Below, piece after piece: positions 6,718 through 14,293 of a stretch of 15,782 bases of DNA. Origin of the DNA: JBFIHZ01 sp041601535 (GTDB taxonomy: Bacteria; Pseudomonadota; Gammaproteobacteria; Xanthomonadales; SZUA-36). The stretch covers positions 1-15,782 of the forward strand of contig JBFIHZ010000062.1 in the NCBI GenBank assembly GCA_041601535.1, in the 5' to 3' direction. Both the position numbers and the translations under genes were made by a program. The notes beneath the pieces were generated by a model. That model searched no databases. It was not told the origin of the DNA and worked only from the letters and a program-made list of their open reading frames with translations. Positions within the stretch are counted from its first letter, which is position 1. The number at the start of each line of letters is the position of its first letter.

Positions 6718-8718
6718 ATGATCCACGCAAAACTCAAACCCCTTGCCGCCCACATACTCGCAGGCATGGTTCTTATCGCTGGCGCAGCTCAGCCCGACAG
6801 CGCCTTCGCCGGCAGCAACAAAGCCAATCCGAACGCCAAAGGCGGCAAGAAACAACAAGTGAACCCATTCCGTCTGGGCTTGTTGCCCGACACCCAGGGA
6901 GGCAGCGACGCCAGCGGCCAGGCCCACGTGGCATTGCATCCCATGTCAGAGATCCTGAAACACCAGGATGCCGCAGGCGTTGACATGGTCATCGCGCTGG
7001 GTGATCTGACCGATAACGGTTCCACGCTGGAATTTGCTGAGTGGCGTTCTGTGGCCGAACACTACGCAGCCCTTGGTATCGAGTTTTTACCGGTCATGGG
7101 CAACCACGAAACCAGCTATGCCTACACCCAGGAATGGGTCCAGAACATGCGTGACTTCATCCCTCAAGACGCGGTTCACATGCCCGGCTACGAATGGGTG
7201 AATTACTATGTCGTGCGTGAAAACGTACTGGTCATTGGCCTGGCTTATTACAACCTGCCCATCGCGTTTGACTGGATCAGACAGGTGGTAAACGAGCAGC
7301 AAGATGCGGTTGAACATATTGTTGTGGCCAGCCACGACGGTCTGATCGGAGCCAAATACGGCCAGACCCGCGAACAGATCGTGGACGGTACCAAGGATGA
7401 TGACTGGGTATACGCCGTTCAACCGGAAATCCGCAAGTTTTTTGCCGACAACGATGTGATTTACGTGCAGGGACACGAACATCAGTATCAGCGTTCCCTG
7501 ATCACCGCCAAAACGGCACTGACCACCTATCCTTCGGGCTCTACCCCGACTGGCGGTAACTACCGCATGGACGTGTATACACAGATCATGGCCGGTAACG
7601 CGTCCTACAAAGGCTACGAATTCCGCTACGGCGAACGCGACCTGGTACAAATGATCGTGGCACAGAAAAATGCCACTGCCAGCAACGGTTCCACTCATTT
7701 CGATGTTAACTCCTCGCTGCTGGCCTTCGACGGACCGCGCGTGGATTACAGTTCCTGGTTTGCCGAGCACACAGCCCACAGCAATGCACCGGCGGAGGCA
7801 TTTACCGCTGACTGGAAATTGCTGGACGAATTCTCACGCTCCACCAACCGCTGTGAAACCGTTGTATACCCGGATTCCGTGCCGGCAGGAACCCGTCCGG
7901 TGATGGTGTTGCAACCCGAGTACAAAACCGATATCTGCATTGCGGCGGATGGCAGCGAAGCCCGACTGGCCGGTGGTGTCAACCGCATCTACAACCGCAC
8001 CAATACACGCACCCGTGATATGGCTTATACCCCCGGGTTCAGCCGCGCGGAAACGCTGAATGACCTGGTCCGGCTGGCCTATCAATGGCTGTTCCAGTAC
8101 CACGAAAGCTGGTCACCCAACCTGAACAGCGCCGCGCGTGTCATACCAGACTACGATGCACAGGAACTGATCATTCCGGAAACCACCATCGACCTGAAGG
8201 AGCACATCACCTTAAGCTGGCTTCCTGCCAGCACCGAAACCGCCTCTGATATCCTCATCATCAGCGGCACGCAGAACCAAACCGGTGTTTTTCAGAGCGC
8301 ATACGGCGCGGTAAAAGATATCCAGCTGGATAACGGCCTGCCACTGTCCAGCCCCACCGGCGATGCCAAACCACCGGTCACCTTACCGGAGTATGCGACC
8401 CAGTCGTGGGACATCAGTGATGCAGTGGCCGACAGTTATGCCGTGGTGTTGAAGGGGCCGGCGGCGGCCAATAAAGGCAAAAGCAGGAAAGCTGAGGCGG
8501 TGACGCCAGGCTGGTTCGCCAACGGCCAGTGGAGCGCTATCGCACCACAGCATTGCATCTTCGAATCGGCATGGAACGAGGATTATCTGGCTTCACCGCC
8601 TGCGCTGCCCAGCGACTGCCTGCGTTACCCATTGGTTGGGCACGACAGCGAAGCCGGCAATAGCTGGTGGGTGATTCTGAACCAAGATGCCGAGTTGGCG
8701 CTGGTGAACATCCGCTAA
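6718..8718 (+). CDS. Exported calcineurin-like metallophosphoesterase with a long C-terminal extension
   Basis: The protein has 666 residues with a Sec signal peptide ending near DSAFA (31). A basic linker follows (SNKANPNAKGGKK). The binuclear metallophosphoesterase motifs come in order: PDTQ (57-60; Gln where the family often has His), GDLTDNG (95-101), GNHE (128-131), SHD (205-207, H206) and GHEH (252-255). It should hydrolyse phosphate esters or diesters in the periplasm or outside, using two metal ions. The family domain accounts for roughly residues 50-350. The C-terminal half, Trp-rich with several Cys, matches nothing I recognise; it may bind substrate or surface. A ribosome binding site supports the start. 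It lies downstream of the metallopeptidase, 219 bp away, so co-transcription is uncertain. The substrate is unknown. Confidence 0.88.
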   Translation: MIHAKLKPLAAHILAGMVLIAGAAQPDSAFAGSNKANPNAKGGKKQQVNPFRLGLLPDTQGGSDASGQAHVALHPMSEILKHQDAAGVDMVIALGDLTDNGSTLEFAEWRSVAEHYAALGIEFLPVMGNHETSYAYTQEWVQNMRDFIPQDAVHMPGYEWVNYYVVRENVLVIGLAYYNLPIAFDWIRQVVNEQQDAVEHIVVASHDGLIGAKYGQTREQIVDGTKDDDWVYAVQPEIRKFFADNDVIYVQGHEHQYQRSLITAKTALTTYPSGSTPTGGNYRMDVYTQIMAGNASYKGYEFRYGERDLVQMIVAQKNATASNGSTHFDVNSSLLAFDGPRVDYSSWFAEHTAHSNAPAEAFTADWKLLDEFSRSTNRCETVVYPDSVPAGTRPVMVLQPEYKTDICIAADGSEARLAGGVNRIYNRTNTRTRDMAYTPGFSRAETLNDLVRLAYQWLFQYHESWSPNLNSAARVIPDYDAQELIIPETTIDLKEHITLSWLPASTETASDILIISGTQNQTGVFQSAYGAVKDIQLDNGLPLSSPTGDAKPPVTLPEYATQSWDISDAVADSYAVVLKGPAAANKGKSRKAEAVTPGWFANGQWSAIAPQHCIFESAWNEDYLASPPALPSDCLRYPLVGHDSEAGNSWWVILNQDAELALVNIR

Positions 8719-8740
8719 CAGCAGCCCGGCAATACCACGA

Positions 8741-8774
8741 GGAAAAAGGACGCGTGAGGGATTCCCCTCACGCG
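8741..8774 (-). terminator. Strong hairpin with a U-tract on the minus strand
   Basis: CGCGTGAGGG (8751-8760) is perfectly inverted at 8765-8774 around a 4-nt loop. Read on the minus strand the stem is followed by TCCTTTTTCC, a good intrinsic terminator. Read on the plus strand no T-run follows, although the hairpin could still shield the 3' end of the phosphoesterase mRNA. No minus-strand protein gene lies upstream of it. Confidence 0.55.
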
Positions 8775-9276
8775 CCGCATCCTGTCCACGCCAGCCAGCA
8801 CAACTCGCCGCCTGCCGGCAACCGCGCCAGCGGAAAATACCCCATCCGCGCCACCTTGCTGGCACCAGGCCATAGTGCCCCGTTTGCTGTCACTCAGGTG
8901 GGAGAATTGGCCCGCTCGATGCACTCATTAATGAGGGCGCTGATAATATGTCCGCATTAGATTGAACAGCCTTCAGTCGTCGGAACAAACTTTTCACGCC
9001 CTTGGCCACTTTAGCCTTAAATATCAATCCATTAGGAAATACTGAAAGTATATGCGGCCGCCCTTGAAAATGAATAGATAATTAATTCACTGTTGCAGGT
9101 TCCAACGGCCTGCCGCAGTCCGTTAAACTACCAATCCAAGGAAGTATTAAACAAGGTTCAATTAACAAGAATCACCAAAGTGACAACGGCTGAGACCAGA
9201 ATTGTGGCGTGGCCAACGTGTTGCATAATCACCGGCTCCCGCATGGCCGGCGAATGATGGGGGGGATGACGTTCAC
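8775..9276. other. Gene-free region before the histidine kinase
   Basis: About 500 bases carry no credible protein gene on either strand. The first part is GC-rich; 8940-9180 is clearly AT-richer than the surroundings, which fits a promoter zone. TTAAAC (9123-9128) and TATTAA (9145-9150), 16 bp apart, form a weak candidate promoter for the kinase. A run of seven G (9259-9265) sits ten bases before its ATG and probably serves as its Shine-Dalgarno. The minus-oriented terminator at the left edge suggests that a small minus-strand RNA could end there. Confidence 0.4.
8924..8935. promoter_or_regulatory. 12-bp perfect palindrome, candidate operator
   Basis: CTCATTAATGAG is a perfect palindrome at the left edge of the AT-rich zone, about 340 bp before the kinase start. 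Symmetry and location fit a binding site for a dimeric regulator; none is identified. Confidence 0.35.
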
Positions 9277-12075
9277 ATGAAACGCAGGGCAGAGCTGTAC
9301 CTTTTATTTGCCGTTCCATGCCTGGTTCTGGCCGCGGTGCTGAACTGGGCAGGATGGGTGCTGAACCTGCCAATACTCAAGCAGGTTTCACCGGGCCTGG
9401 CTGCCATGCACCCGGTAACGGCTCTTGCCTTCCTGCTGATGGGCCTCGGTCTTGGGCTGTTGCGTAACGAACGGCTTGGTCAAACCGGCCGCAGCCTGGC
9501 AGTCCTTTGCGCAGTGTCCGTGCTGAGCATGATGGTGCTGAATGCAGCCGGTTTTATCTGGCACACGGACATTGGCCTGCAACACCTGATGTTCAAAAAC
9601 GCCGTCCAGGCAGCCGCAACCCCGCCCGAAATTTCATGGGCGACCACGGTTGGCCTGTTGGCCGCCGCCATGGCCCTGTTGCTGATTGCGCTGGACACCA
9701 GCCGTTACCTGGTGGTGGCTCAGAGCGCCGCCTTTTTCTGCCTTATCGTCGGCTTGTTTGGGGTTTTCCGCTACGCGGTTGGCCAGTTTCCCATTGGCTC
9801 GAATCCATTCAGCCATGGATTCTCGGTAATCACCGCCTGTTTGCTCGTGGTGCTGAGCCTGGCCCTGCTGGCGCTGCGACCATCCGATGGGCCTCTGCGC
9901 TATCTTAGTGGCGATGACCTGGCGGGCAGACTGACGCGCAAAATGTTGTTCACCACCTTCGCAGGTGCCGTACTTATTGGTGTTCTGCGCGTTTCCGGTG
10001 AACATTACTTTCACCTGTTTGACAGTGACACCGGTATCGTATTGATGGCCACCGCGATGCTATGCCTGTTTCAGCTGGTGGTTTGGAACGGCGGCCGCTG
10101 GCTGCGCGGCGCGGAAGAGGCGCGCATACAGGCGGAAGCCGACCTGCGAGGTGCCGAACATGAAAAGGACAAAGTCAGCGCTGACCTGCGTTTGTTTTTT
10201 GAACTCTCACTGGACCTGCTGTGCATCGCCGGCAACGATGGCTATTTCAAACGGGTAAGCCCGGCATTTACCCGTACGCTGGGCTGGACCACGAAAGAGT
10301 TGTTGAGCGAACCGATCACGTTTTTTATTCACCCCGATGACCTGGATTCGACCCTGAAGCAGATACAGCAACAGGCAGAACATAACCAGCCAGTCTCCGA
10401 TTTTGAAAACCGCTACCGTTGTAAGGACGGCCAGTACCGGGTGTTGTCATGGAAGTCAGTGCCGCAACCTGACGGCACCCGCTATGCCGCCGCCCGTGAT
10501 GTGACGGATCAGTTAGCCATACATGAAGCGCTGGCGCGCGAACGCGGCATGTTGGCAAATTTCGTTGAAACCGCTGCTGACGGCATTATGACCATCGATG
10601 AACGGGGAACCCTGTTGATGGTAAACCAATCGGCACTGGATATGTTTGGATATACCAGCGATGAGTTGCTGGGCCAGAACATCAAAATGCTGATGCCGGA
10701 ACCCTTTCGATCCGAACACGACAACTATCTGCAAACCTACCGCCAGACAGGCAAAAAGAACATCATTGGCAACAAACGGGACATGCGGGGTTTGCGCAAG
10801 GACGGCACAGAAATACCCATAGAACTGGTCGTGGGTGAAGTGGTGGCCGGCGACAGCCGAGTCTTCACTGGCATCATGCGGGACAGTTCCGAGCGCAAGG
10901 AATATGAAAAGGCCCTGGTTGACGCGATGTACGAGGCCAAACGGGCCAACGAGGCGAAAAGCGATTTCCTGTCACGCATGAGTCACGAACTTCGCACTCC
11001 CCTCAATTCCGTTCTCGGGTTTGCGCAAGTCATAAAAATGGAATTCGACGACCCCAAACTGCACGAAATGGTCGGGCACATCTCCAAGGGCGGAGAGCAT
11101 CTGCTGGAATTGATTAATGAAGTACTGGATATTGCCCGCATCGAGGCCGGCCGGCTGGCGGTTTCGCTGGAGCCGGTGTGCGCCGGGGATATCCTGCACC
11201 AGGCGCACGCACTGATTGAACCCATTGCACGCGAGGAAGGCATTACCATCCGCATACGGGAAGAGTGTTCCAATGTGCACGTACGCGCCGACAAGCAAAG
11301 GCTGCTGCAAGTGTTCATCAACCTGCTTTCCAATGCCATCAAGTTCAACCAGCCTGGCGGCAAGGTCGATATACACTGCTATTGCCCGGACAAGGGCAGT
11401 TGCCGGATTGAAGTCAGCGACACCGGCCATGGAATAGCCGAAGAGTTTCATGCGCAACTGTTCCAGCCATTTGAACGCTTGGGTAATGAATCAAGCCCTG
11501 GCACCGGCTTGGGGCTGGCCCTGTCACAACAACTGGTTCAATTGATGGGCGGTGACATCGAGCTGGCCAGCACCGGCCCGCAGGGGACTACATTCGCTGT
11601 CGTTCTGAATGCCGATGCAGACCCCCTCACAGCCGCCGATAAAGGCCTCAGCACCAGCGCTGTCCGCAACATCGAACTGGAGACCGGCTCCAAATTACTG
11701 ATCATCGAAGACAACCTCGCCAACCTGAAGCTGCTGGAGCATGTTTTCTCAAGCTGGGACGGGCTGAAGCTGATTTCAGCCATGCAGGGCAGGATCGGAC
11801 TGGACTTGGCAAGGCAGCACCGGCCGGATGTCGTGCTGCTTGACCTGCACCTGCCGGACATGGATGGCGATGAAGTTCTCCGGCGCCTCAAAGCTGACCC
11901 GAAAACCCGCAATATCCCGGTAGTCATTTTGAGCGCCGATGCCACGCCCAGCCAGATCAAGAATTTGATGTCCAATGGGGTGCACCGCTACCTGACCAAA
12001 CCGGTGAACATTCCACTGTTGACGGAAACCCTTATGGAACTGTTCGAGCAGGCCAGGACGCCCGGCAAGGGCTGA
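9277..12075 (+). CDS. Membrane hybrid histidine kinase with two PAS domains and a receiver, possible heme sensor
   Basis: The protein has 932 residues. About eight hydrophobic segments fill residues 7-270 (an MASE-like sensor region), then a short coiled linker. PAS 1 spans about 303-412 and PAS 2 about 424-540. HisKA has H570 in SHELRTPLN. The HATPase shows the N box NLLSNAIKF (N686), DTGHGI (D715), QPFERLG and GTGLGLALS. The receiver (about 806-925) has E811/D812, phospho-acceptor D856, S886 and K908. It should autophosphorylate on H570 and pass phosphate to D856. PAS 2 resembles FixL and DosP closely: H481 in RSEHDNY aligns with their heme ligand and R501 with their distal Arg. No Hpt domain or separate output regulator is encoded next to it, so its target lies elsewhere. 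The 5' region gives a weak G-rich ribosome binding site. Confidence 0.93.
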   Translation: MKRRAELYLLFAVPCLVLAAVLNWAGWVLNLPILKQVSPGLAAMHPVTALAFLLMGLGLGLLRNERLGQTGRSLAVLCAVSVLSMMVLNAAGFIWHTDIGLQHLMFKNAVQAAATPPEISWATTVGLLAAAMALLLIALDTSRYLVVAQSAAFFCLIVGLFGVFRYAVGQFPIGSNPFSHGFSVITACLLVVLSLALLALRPSDGPLRYLSGDDLAGRLTRKMLFTTFAGAVLIGVLRVSGEHYFHLFDSDTGIVLMATAMLCLFQLVVWNGGRWLRGAEEARIQAEADLRGAEHEKDKVSADLRLFFELSLDLLCIAGNDGYFKRVSPAFTRTLGWTTKELLSEPITFFIHPDDLDSTLKQIQQQAEHNQPVSDFENRYRCKDGQYRVLSWKSVPQPDGTRYAAARDVTDQLAIHEALARERGMLANFVETAADGIMTIDERGTLLMVNQSALDMFGYTSDELLGQNIKMLMPEPFRSEHDNYLQTYRQTGKKNIIGNKRDMRGLRKDGTEIPIELVVGEVVAGDSRVFTGIMRDSSERKEYEKALVDAMYEAKRANEAKSDFLSRMSHELRTPLNSVLGFAQVIKMEFDDPKLHEMVGHISKGGEHLLELINEVLDIARIEAGRLAVSLEPVCAGDILHQAHALIEPIAREEGITIRIREECSNVHVRADKQRLLQVFINLLSNAIKFNQPGGKVDIHCYCPDKGSCRIEVSDTGHGIAEEFHAQLFQPFERLGNESSPGTGLGLALSQQLVQLMGGDIELASTGPQGTTFAVVLNADADPLTAADKGLSTSAVRNIELETGSKLLIIEDNLANLKLLEHVFSSWDGLKLISAMQGRIGLDLARQHRPDVVLLDLHLPDMDGDEVLRRLKADPKTRNIPVVILSADATPSQIKNLMSNGVHRYLTKPVNIPLLTETLMELFEQARTPGKG

Positions 12076-12176
12076 TCCGCTACAGCGCTGCGCAATAACC
12101 AGGCCCCGGCTGCAGCACTGCATATTTATCGCTCGCGTTTCAGCCCGCTGATACCGGCGATGACACGCTGGGGGTC

Positions 12177-12833
12177 TCAGCCACTGACCCAGGCACGTGA
12201 GTGGATATGGCTGATTTTTTCGCCCAGCGACATGCGGTAAAAGCGCCGCAATTCGAACAGTGTTTCATCGCCGCCACGCACCAGCCGGCGGCGCAGGCCC
12301 TGGCAGAAATTTGCCGCGTAATCGCTGGCCGCCCGGTAGCGTTCAAGCTGCTCGTCTGTGAGGTGATCGTGAAACTGAGGGTTATCGAAAAGCTGGCCAT
12401 GCAGCCCGTTCATCATTTCCGTATCCTGCTCTGCACGGGCCATATGCATGGTACTGACGAACTTGTCCACCTCGGCCTGCAGCTCCAGTTCCAGCAATGA
12501 AACCGGCCGGTCGCAGCTGGCGCGCCAGGCCACGTAGTTGAAGTGACTGAGCCCTTCTATCACCTTGCACAGATCATCCAGCTGACCGGTGCGTAAGGCG
12601 TCCACCGGATTGTCGGAATCAAGCCGCTCGAGAATGCCATCATCGAGATACAACGACAGCAACAAGCCATCACCATCTTCGCTCATCAGCAAGGTTTCAC
12701 CGCTGTTGGTCAGCTTATCGCCGCCGCTGATGACTTTTGCCAGCCGGGCATCGGTTACCAGGAAGTCGCGGATGTTGTAACCGGCATCGGTTTGATAGAT
12801 GTCATGCAGCTGCTGTTGCAGACGCTCCAGCAT
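12177..12833 (-). CDS. Unrecognised soluble protein, second gene of a two-gene operon
   Basis: This 218-residue protein starts at ATG 12833, three bases after the stop of the upstream gene, so translation is probably coupled; no strong Shine-Dalgarno of its own is visible. There is no signal peptide or membrane segment, and the sequence looks mainly helical. Visible features include an acidic stretch (SEDGDGLLLSLYLDDGILERLDSD), a D-rich N-terminal part (IYQTDAGYNIRDFLVTDARL), and a C-terminal helix region with several aromatic and Arg residues (YRAASDYAANFCQGLRRRL, LRRFYRMSLGEKISHIHS). I do not recognise a family. It ends convergent with the histidine kinase, 101 bp away, with no clear terminator between. 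It probably works with the upstream partner, in the cytoplasm. Confidence 0.75.
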   Translation of the reverse strand: MLERLQQQLHDIYQTDAGYNIRDFLVTDARLAKVISGGDKLTNSGETLLMSEDGDGLLLSLYLDDGILERLDSDNPVDALRTGQLDDLCKVIEGLSHFNYVAWRASCDRPVSLLELELQAEVDKFVSTMHMARAEQDTEMMNGLHGQLFDNPQFHDHLTDEQLERYRAASDYAANFCQGLRRRLVRGGDETLFELRRFYRMSLGEKISHIHSRAWVSG

Positions 12834-12836
12834 GGT

Positions 12837-13466
12837 TCAGTGCTTCTGGTCCACCCGGCCCTGCACCGGCTCGACGCCATTCTGGCGTAACAGGGTTTCA
12901 GCACGACGGCTGCCGGTGCGCATCCATAACTCGTAGGCCCGCAGCAGGTCCACGTCTGAACTTTGCCTGGCGCCATCAGCGATCTCGTTCAACACATCAA
13001 CCAGCACCTGGAATTTCAGGGCCAGTTCACGATACACGGGAGCAAACGCTTTGCCGCGAAAGGTGTTGCGAACCTCATCAGAAAGCGAGCCATAGGCATT
13101 TCCACCCATGTAGATGTAGTAATCCACATCAACCGCTTTGCCGGCCAGCCCGTCTGCAAAGAACCCGGCAATAAACAAGGCGATATCGCCGATGCGCTGC
13201 AACAGGTAATTGCGTTCATCGTAGCGATCGGTGTTGGCTGCATCCGCCAGCATCAACGCGAGCGGCCGCAGGCCATAATGCTCTGCATGCTCTTCGTACA
13301 ATTCATCTGAGCGTGAAAATATCGTCAGGAGATTGACGACGTAATGTGCTGCGTGGGGATCAATTTCTACGCGTTGTCGGGCGACAACATCATTGATCGA
13401 AGTGTGAAAATATTCTTGCAGGTTACTAACCCTGACGACCCTGTCCCGGTTCCCGCGATCGATCAT
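12837..13466 (-). CDS. Unrecognised soluble protein, first gene of a two-gene operon
   Basis: This 209-residue protein starts at ATG 13466, chosen because AGAGGAGG (13483-13476) lies nine bases upstream; the same frame stays open further upstream to at least 13727, but without such a site. There is no signal peptide or clear membrane helix. The sequence is helical, with conserved-looking aromatic patches: NLQEYFHTSINDVVARQ near the N-terminus, then HYVVNLLTIFSRSDELYEE, a small-residue stretch IALFIAGFFADGLAGK, and VDYYIYMGGNAYGSL. I recognise no family. The downstream gene begins three bases after its stop, so the two products are probably made together and may form a complex. The leader holds a possible pseudoknot, suggesting control at the RNA level. 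Confidence 0.75.
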   Translation of the reverse strand: MIDRGNRDRVVRVSNLQEYFHTSINDVVARQRVEIDPHAAHYVVNLLTIFSRSDELYEEHAEHYGLRPLALMLADAANTDRYDERNYLLQRIGDIALFIAGFFADGLAGKAVDVDYYIYMGGNAYGSLSDEVRNTFRGKAFAPVYRELALKFQVLVDVLNEIADGARQSSDVDLLRAYELWMRTGSRRAETLLRQNGVEPVQGRVDQKH

Positions 13467-13475
13467 AAGCAATGG

Positions 13476-13483
13476 CCTCCTCT
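13476..13483 (-). promoter_or_regulatory. Strong ribosome binding site deciding the start at 13466
   Basis: The minus strand reads AGAGGAGG nine bases before ATG. It favours the 209-residue product over longer in-frame alternatives. Confidence 0.65.
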
Positions 13484-13497
13484 TATATCGATACTTT

Positions 13498-13545
13498 ATC
13501 CTGCGAATTACCAAACGGCGTGCTCCCGCAGGATGATTCACGCCG
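13498..13545 (-). ncRNA. Candidate H-type pseudoknot in the leader of the two-gene operon
   Basis: Two perfect inverted repeats interlock. Stem 1 is CGGCGTG (minus strand, 13545-13539) with CACGCCG (13522-13516), 7 bp. Stem 2 is ATCCTGCG (13534-13527) with CGCAGGAT (13505-13498), 8 bp. One arm of each stem lies in the loop of the other, which is pseudoknot order, with connecting segments of 4, 4 and 10 nt. It ends about 32 nt before the start codon and 15 nt before the ribosome binding site. It could be a riboswitch-like element or a protein-binding leader; it matches no class I know. As DNA it could equally be a remnant of a mobile-element end. Confidence 0.45.
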
Positions 13546-13826
13546 CCATAGAACATAATGTTCCCCGAAAAAGCAGCCGTGTCAAGCATCGGCTTGCCGT
13601 CAACGCCAAGTCGAGAGCCCACCGACGGACTCGACCCGAACTCAACCAACCGCTCAAGGACAATGGGGGTCTTGCACCGGCAATGCCTGGGTGACGGAAC
13701 AGGTTTATGCGGCAGTAAGCAAACCATGCTGCCTGATAAAGCGCTTTCACATCATCTTGATGCGTAGTAAGTTGAGCGGCCAGAACCAGGCCAGCAAGCC
13801 GACAACAAACCCACAAGGAACTATCA
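13546..13826. other. Gene-free spacer with further inverted repeats, possible mobile-element relict
   Basis: No convincing gene is seen. The stretch contains CAAGC-ATCG-GCTTG (13583-13596), and two interlocked repeats, CCGTC/GACGG (13597-13601 and 13624-13628) with GTCGAG/CTCGAC (13610-13615 and 13630-13635). Several frames stay open through it, including the frame of the leftward operon, which suggests former coding DNA or a structured repeat. Promoters for the two divergent neighbours must lie here but none is clear. Confidence 0.35.
13551..13563. promoter_or_regulatory. 13-bp odd palindrome, candidate operator
   Basis: GAACAT-A-ATGTTC is perfectly symmetric. It lies 85 bp before the start of the leftward operon, directly upstream of the pseudoknot, where a regulator could act on that promoter. 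Confidence 0.4.
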
Positions 13827-14288
13827 ATGAAAACCGGTCAAACCCTTTTCCTGCTGCTTCTGCCATGCTTTTTTGTCTCCGGCGCAGTTGCCCATGCCGA
13901 ACAAGCCGATGCCACTGCATTGATTAATTACGCAACAGGTAATCCACAGGACTGGCCTGAAAATCTTGATGCGGTAATCGCCGCCCCGGATCATCACACC
14001 GTGCTGCTGGAAAACGATTCCGTCCGGGTACTGGATGTGACCGTGCTTCCCGGCGTGGTGGAACCCCTGCACTCTCACCGCTGGCCAAGTGTTCTTTATA
14101 TTCAGGCAGCCGGACATTTCATCGACCGGGATAGTGAAGGAAACGTGATTTTCGATACCCGTGAAATGGACGCGCCATTGCAATTACCCGCCACCATGTG
14201 GAAAGAACCCGAAGCACCGCATTCGGTGGAGAATCTGAGCGATACGGAAACCATCCGGCTGATCCGGGTTGAACTGAAAAATCGCTGA
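13827..14288 (+). CDS. Small exported cupin-fold protein
   Basis: The protein has 153 residues with a clear Sec signal peptide (MKTGQTLFLLLLPCFF to about AHA, residue 24). The mature part shows cupin motif 1 with exact spacing: G76, five residues, H82-S-H84, then V89 where the metal-binding Glu is expected, and G96 six residues later. Motif 2 is represented by H132 and N136 (HSVEN). Three of the four usual metal ligands are thus present and Glu is replaced by Val. It may bind a metal or small molecule in the periplasm; enzymatic activity is not supported. The ATG follows AAGGAA with a six-base gap. It is divergent from the two-gene operon and convergent with the last gene. No neighbour tells its pathway. 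Confidence 0.8.
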   Translation: MKTGQTLFLLLLPCFFVSGAVAHAEQADATALINYATGNPQDWPENLDAVIAAPDHHTVLLENDSVRVLDVTVLPGVVEPLHSHRWPSVLYIQAAGHFIDRDSEGNVIFDTREMDAPLQLPATMWKEPEAPHSVENLSDTETIRLIRVELKNR

Positions 14289-14293
14289 AACCT

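Noticed and set aside
7087..7779. Open frame of 230 codons on the minus strand
   Set aside because: It is antisense to the phosphoesterase catalytic region with its intact motifs; the composition looks like a mirrored frame.
12076..12176. Bidirectional terminator between the kinase and the convergent gene
   Set aside because: Only short palindromes such as CAGCGCTG are present, without a stem plus U-tract in either direction.
13551..13563. GAACATAATGTTC as an SOS (LexA) box
   Set aside because: The Gram-positive type box has GAAC-N4-GTTC; here the spacing is five, and gammaproteobacterial LexA usually binds CTGT-N8-ACAG. No SOS gene is adjacent.
13627..13637. tRNA T-arm-like string GGGTCGAGTCC on the minus strand
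   Set aside because: Flanking bases do not form a 5-bp T stem, acceptor stem or anticodon arm, so it is not a tRNA or a clear tRNA fragment.
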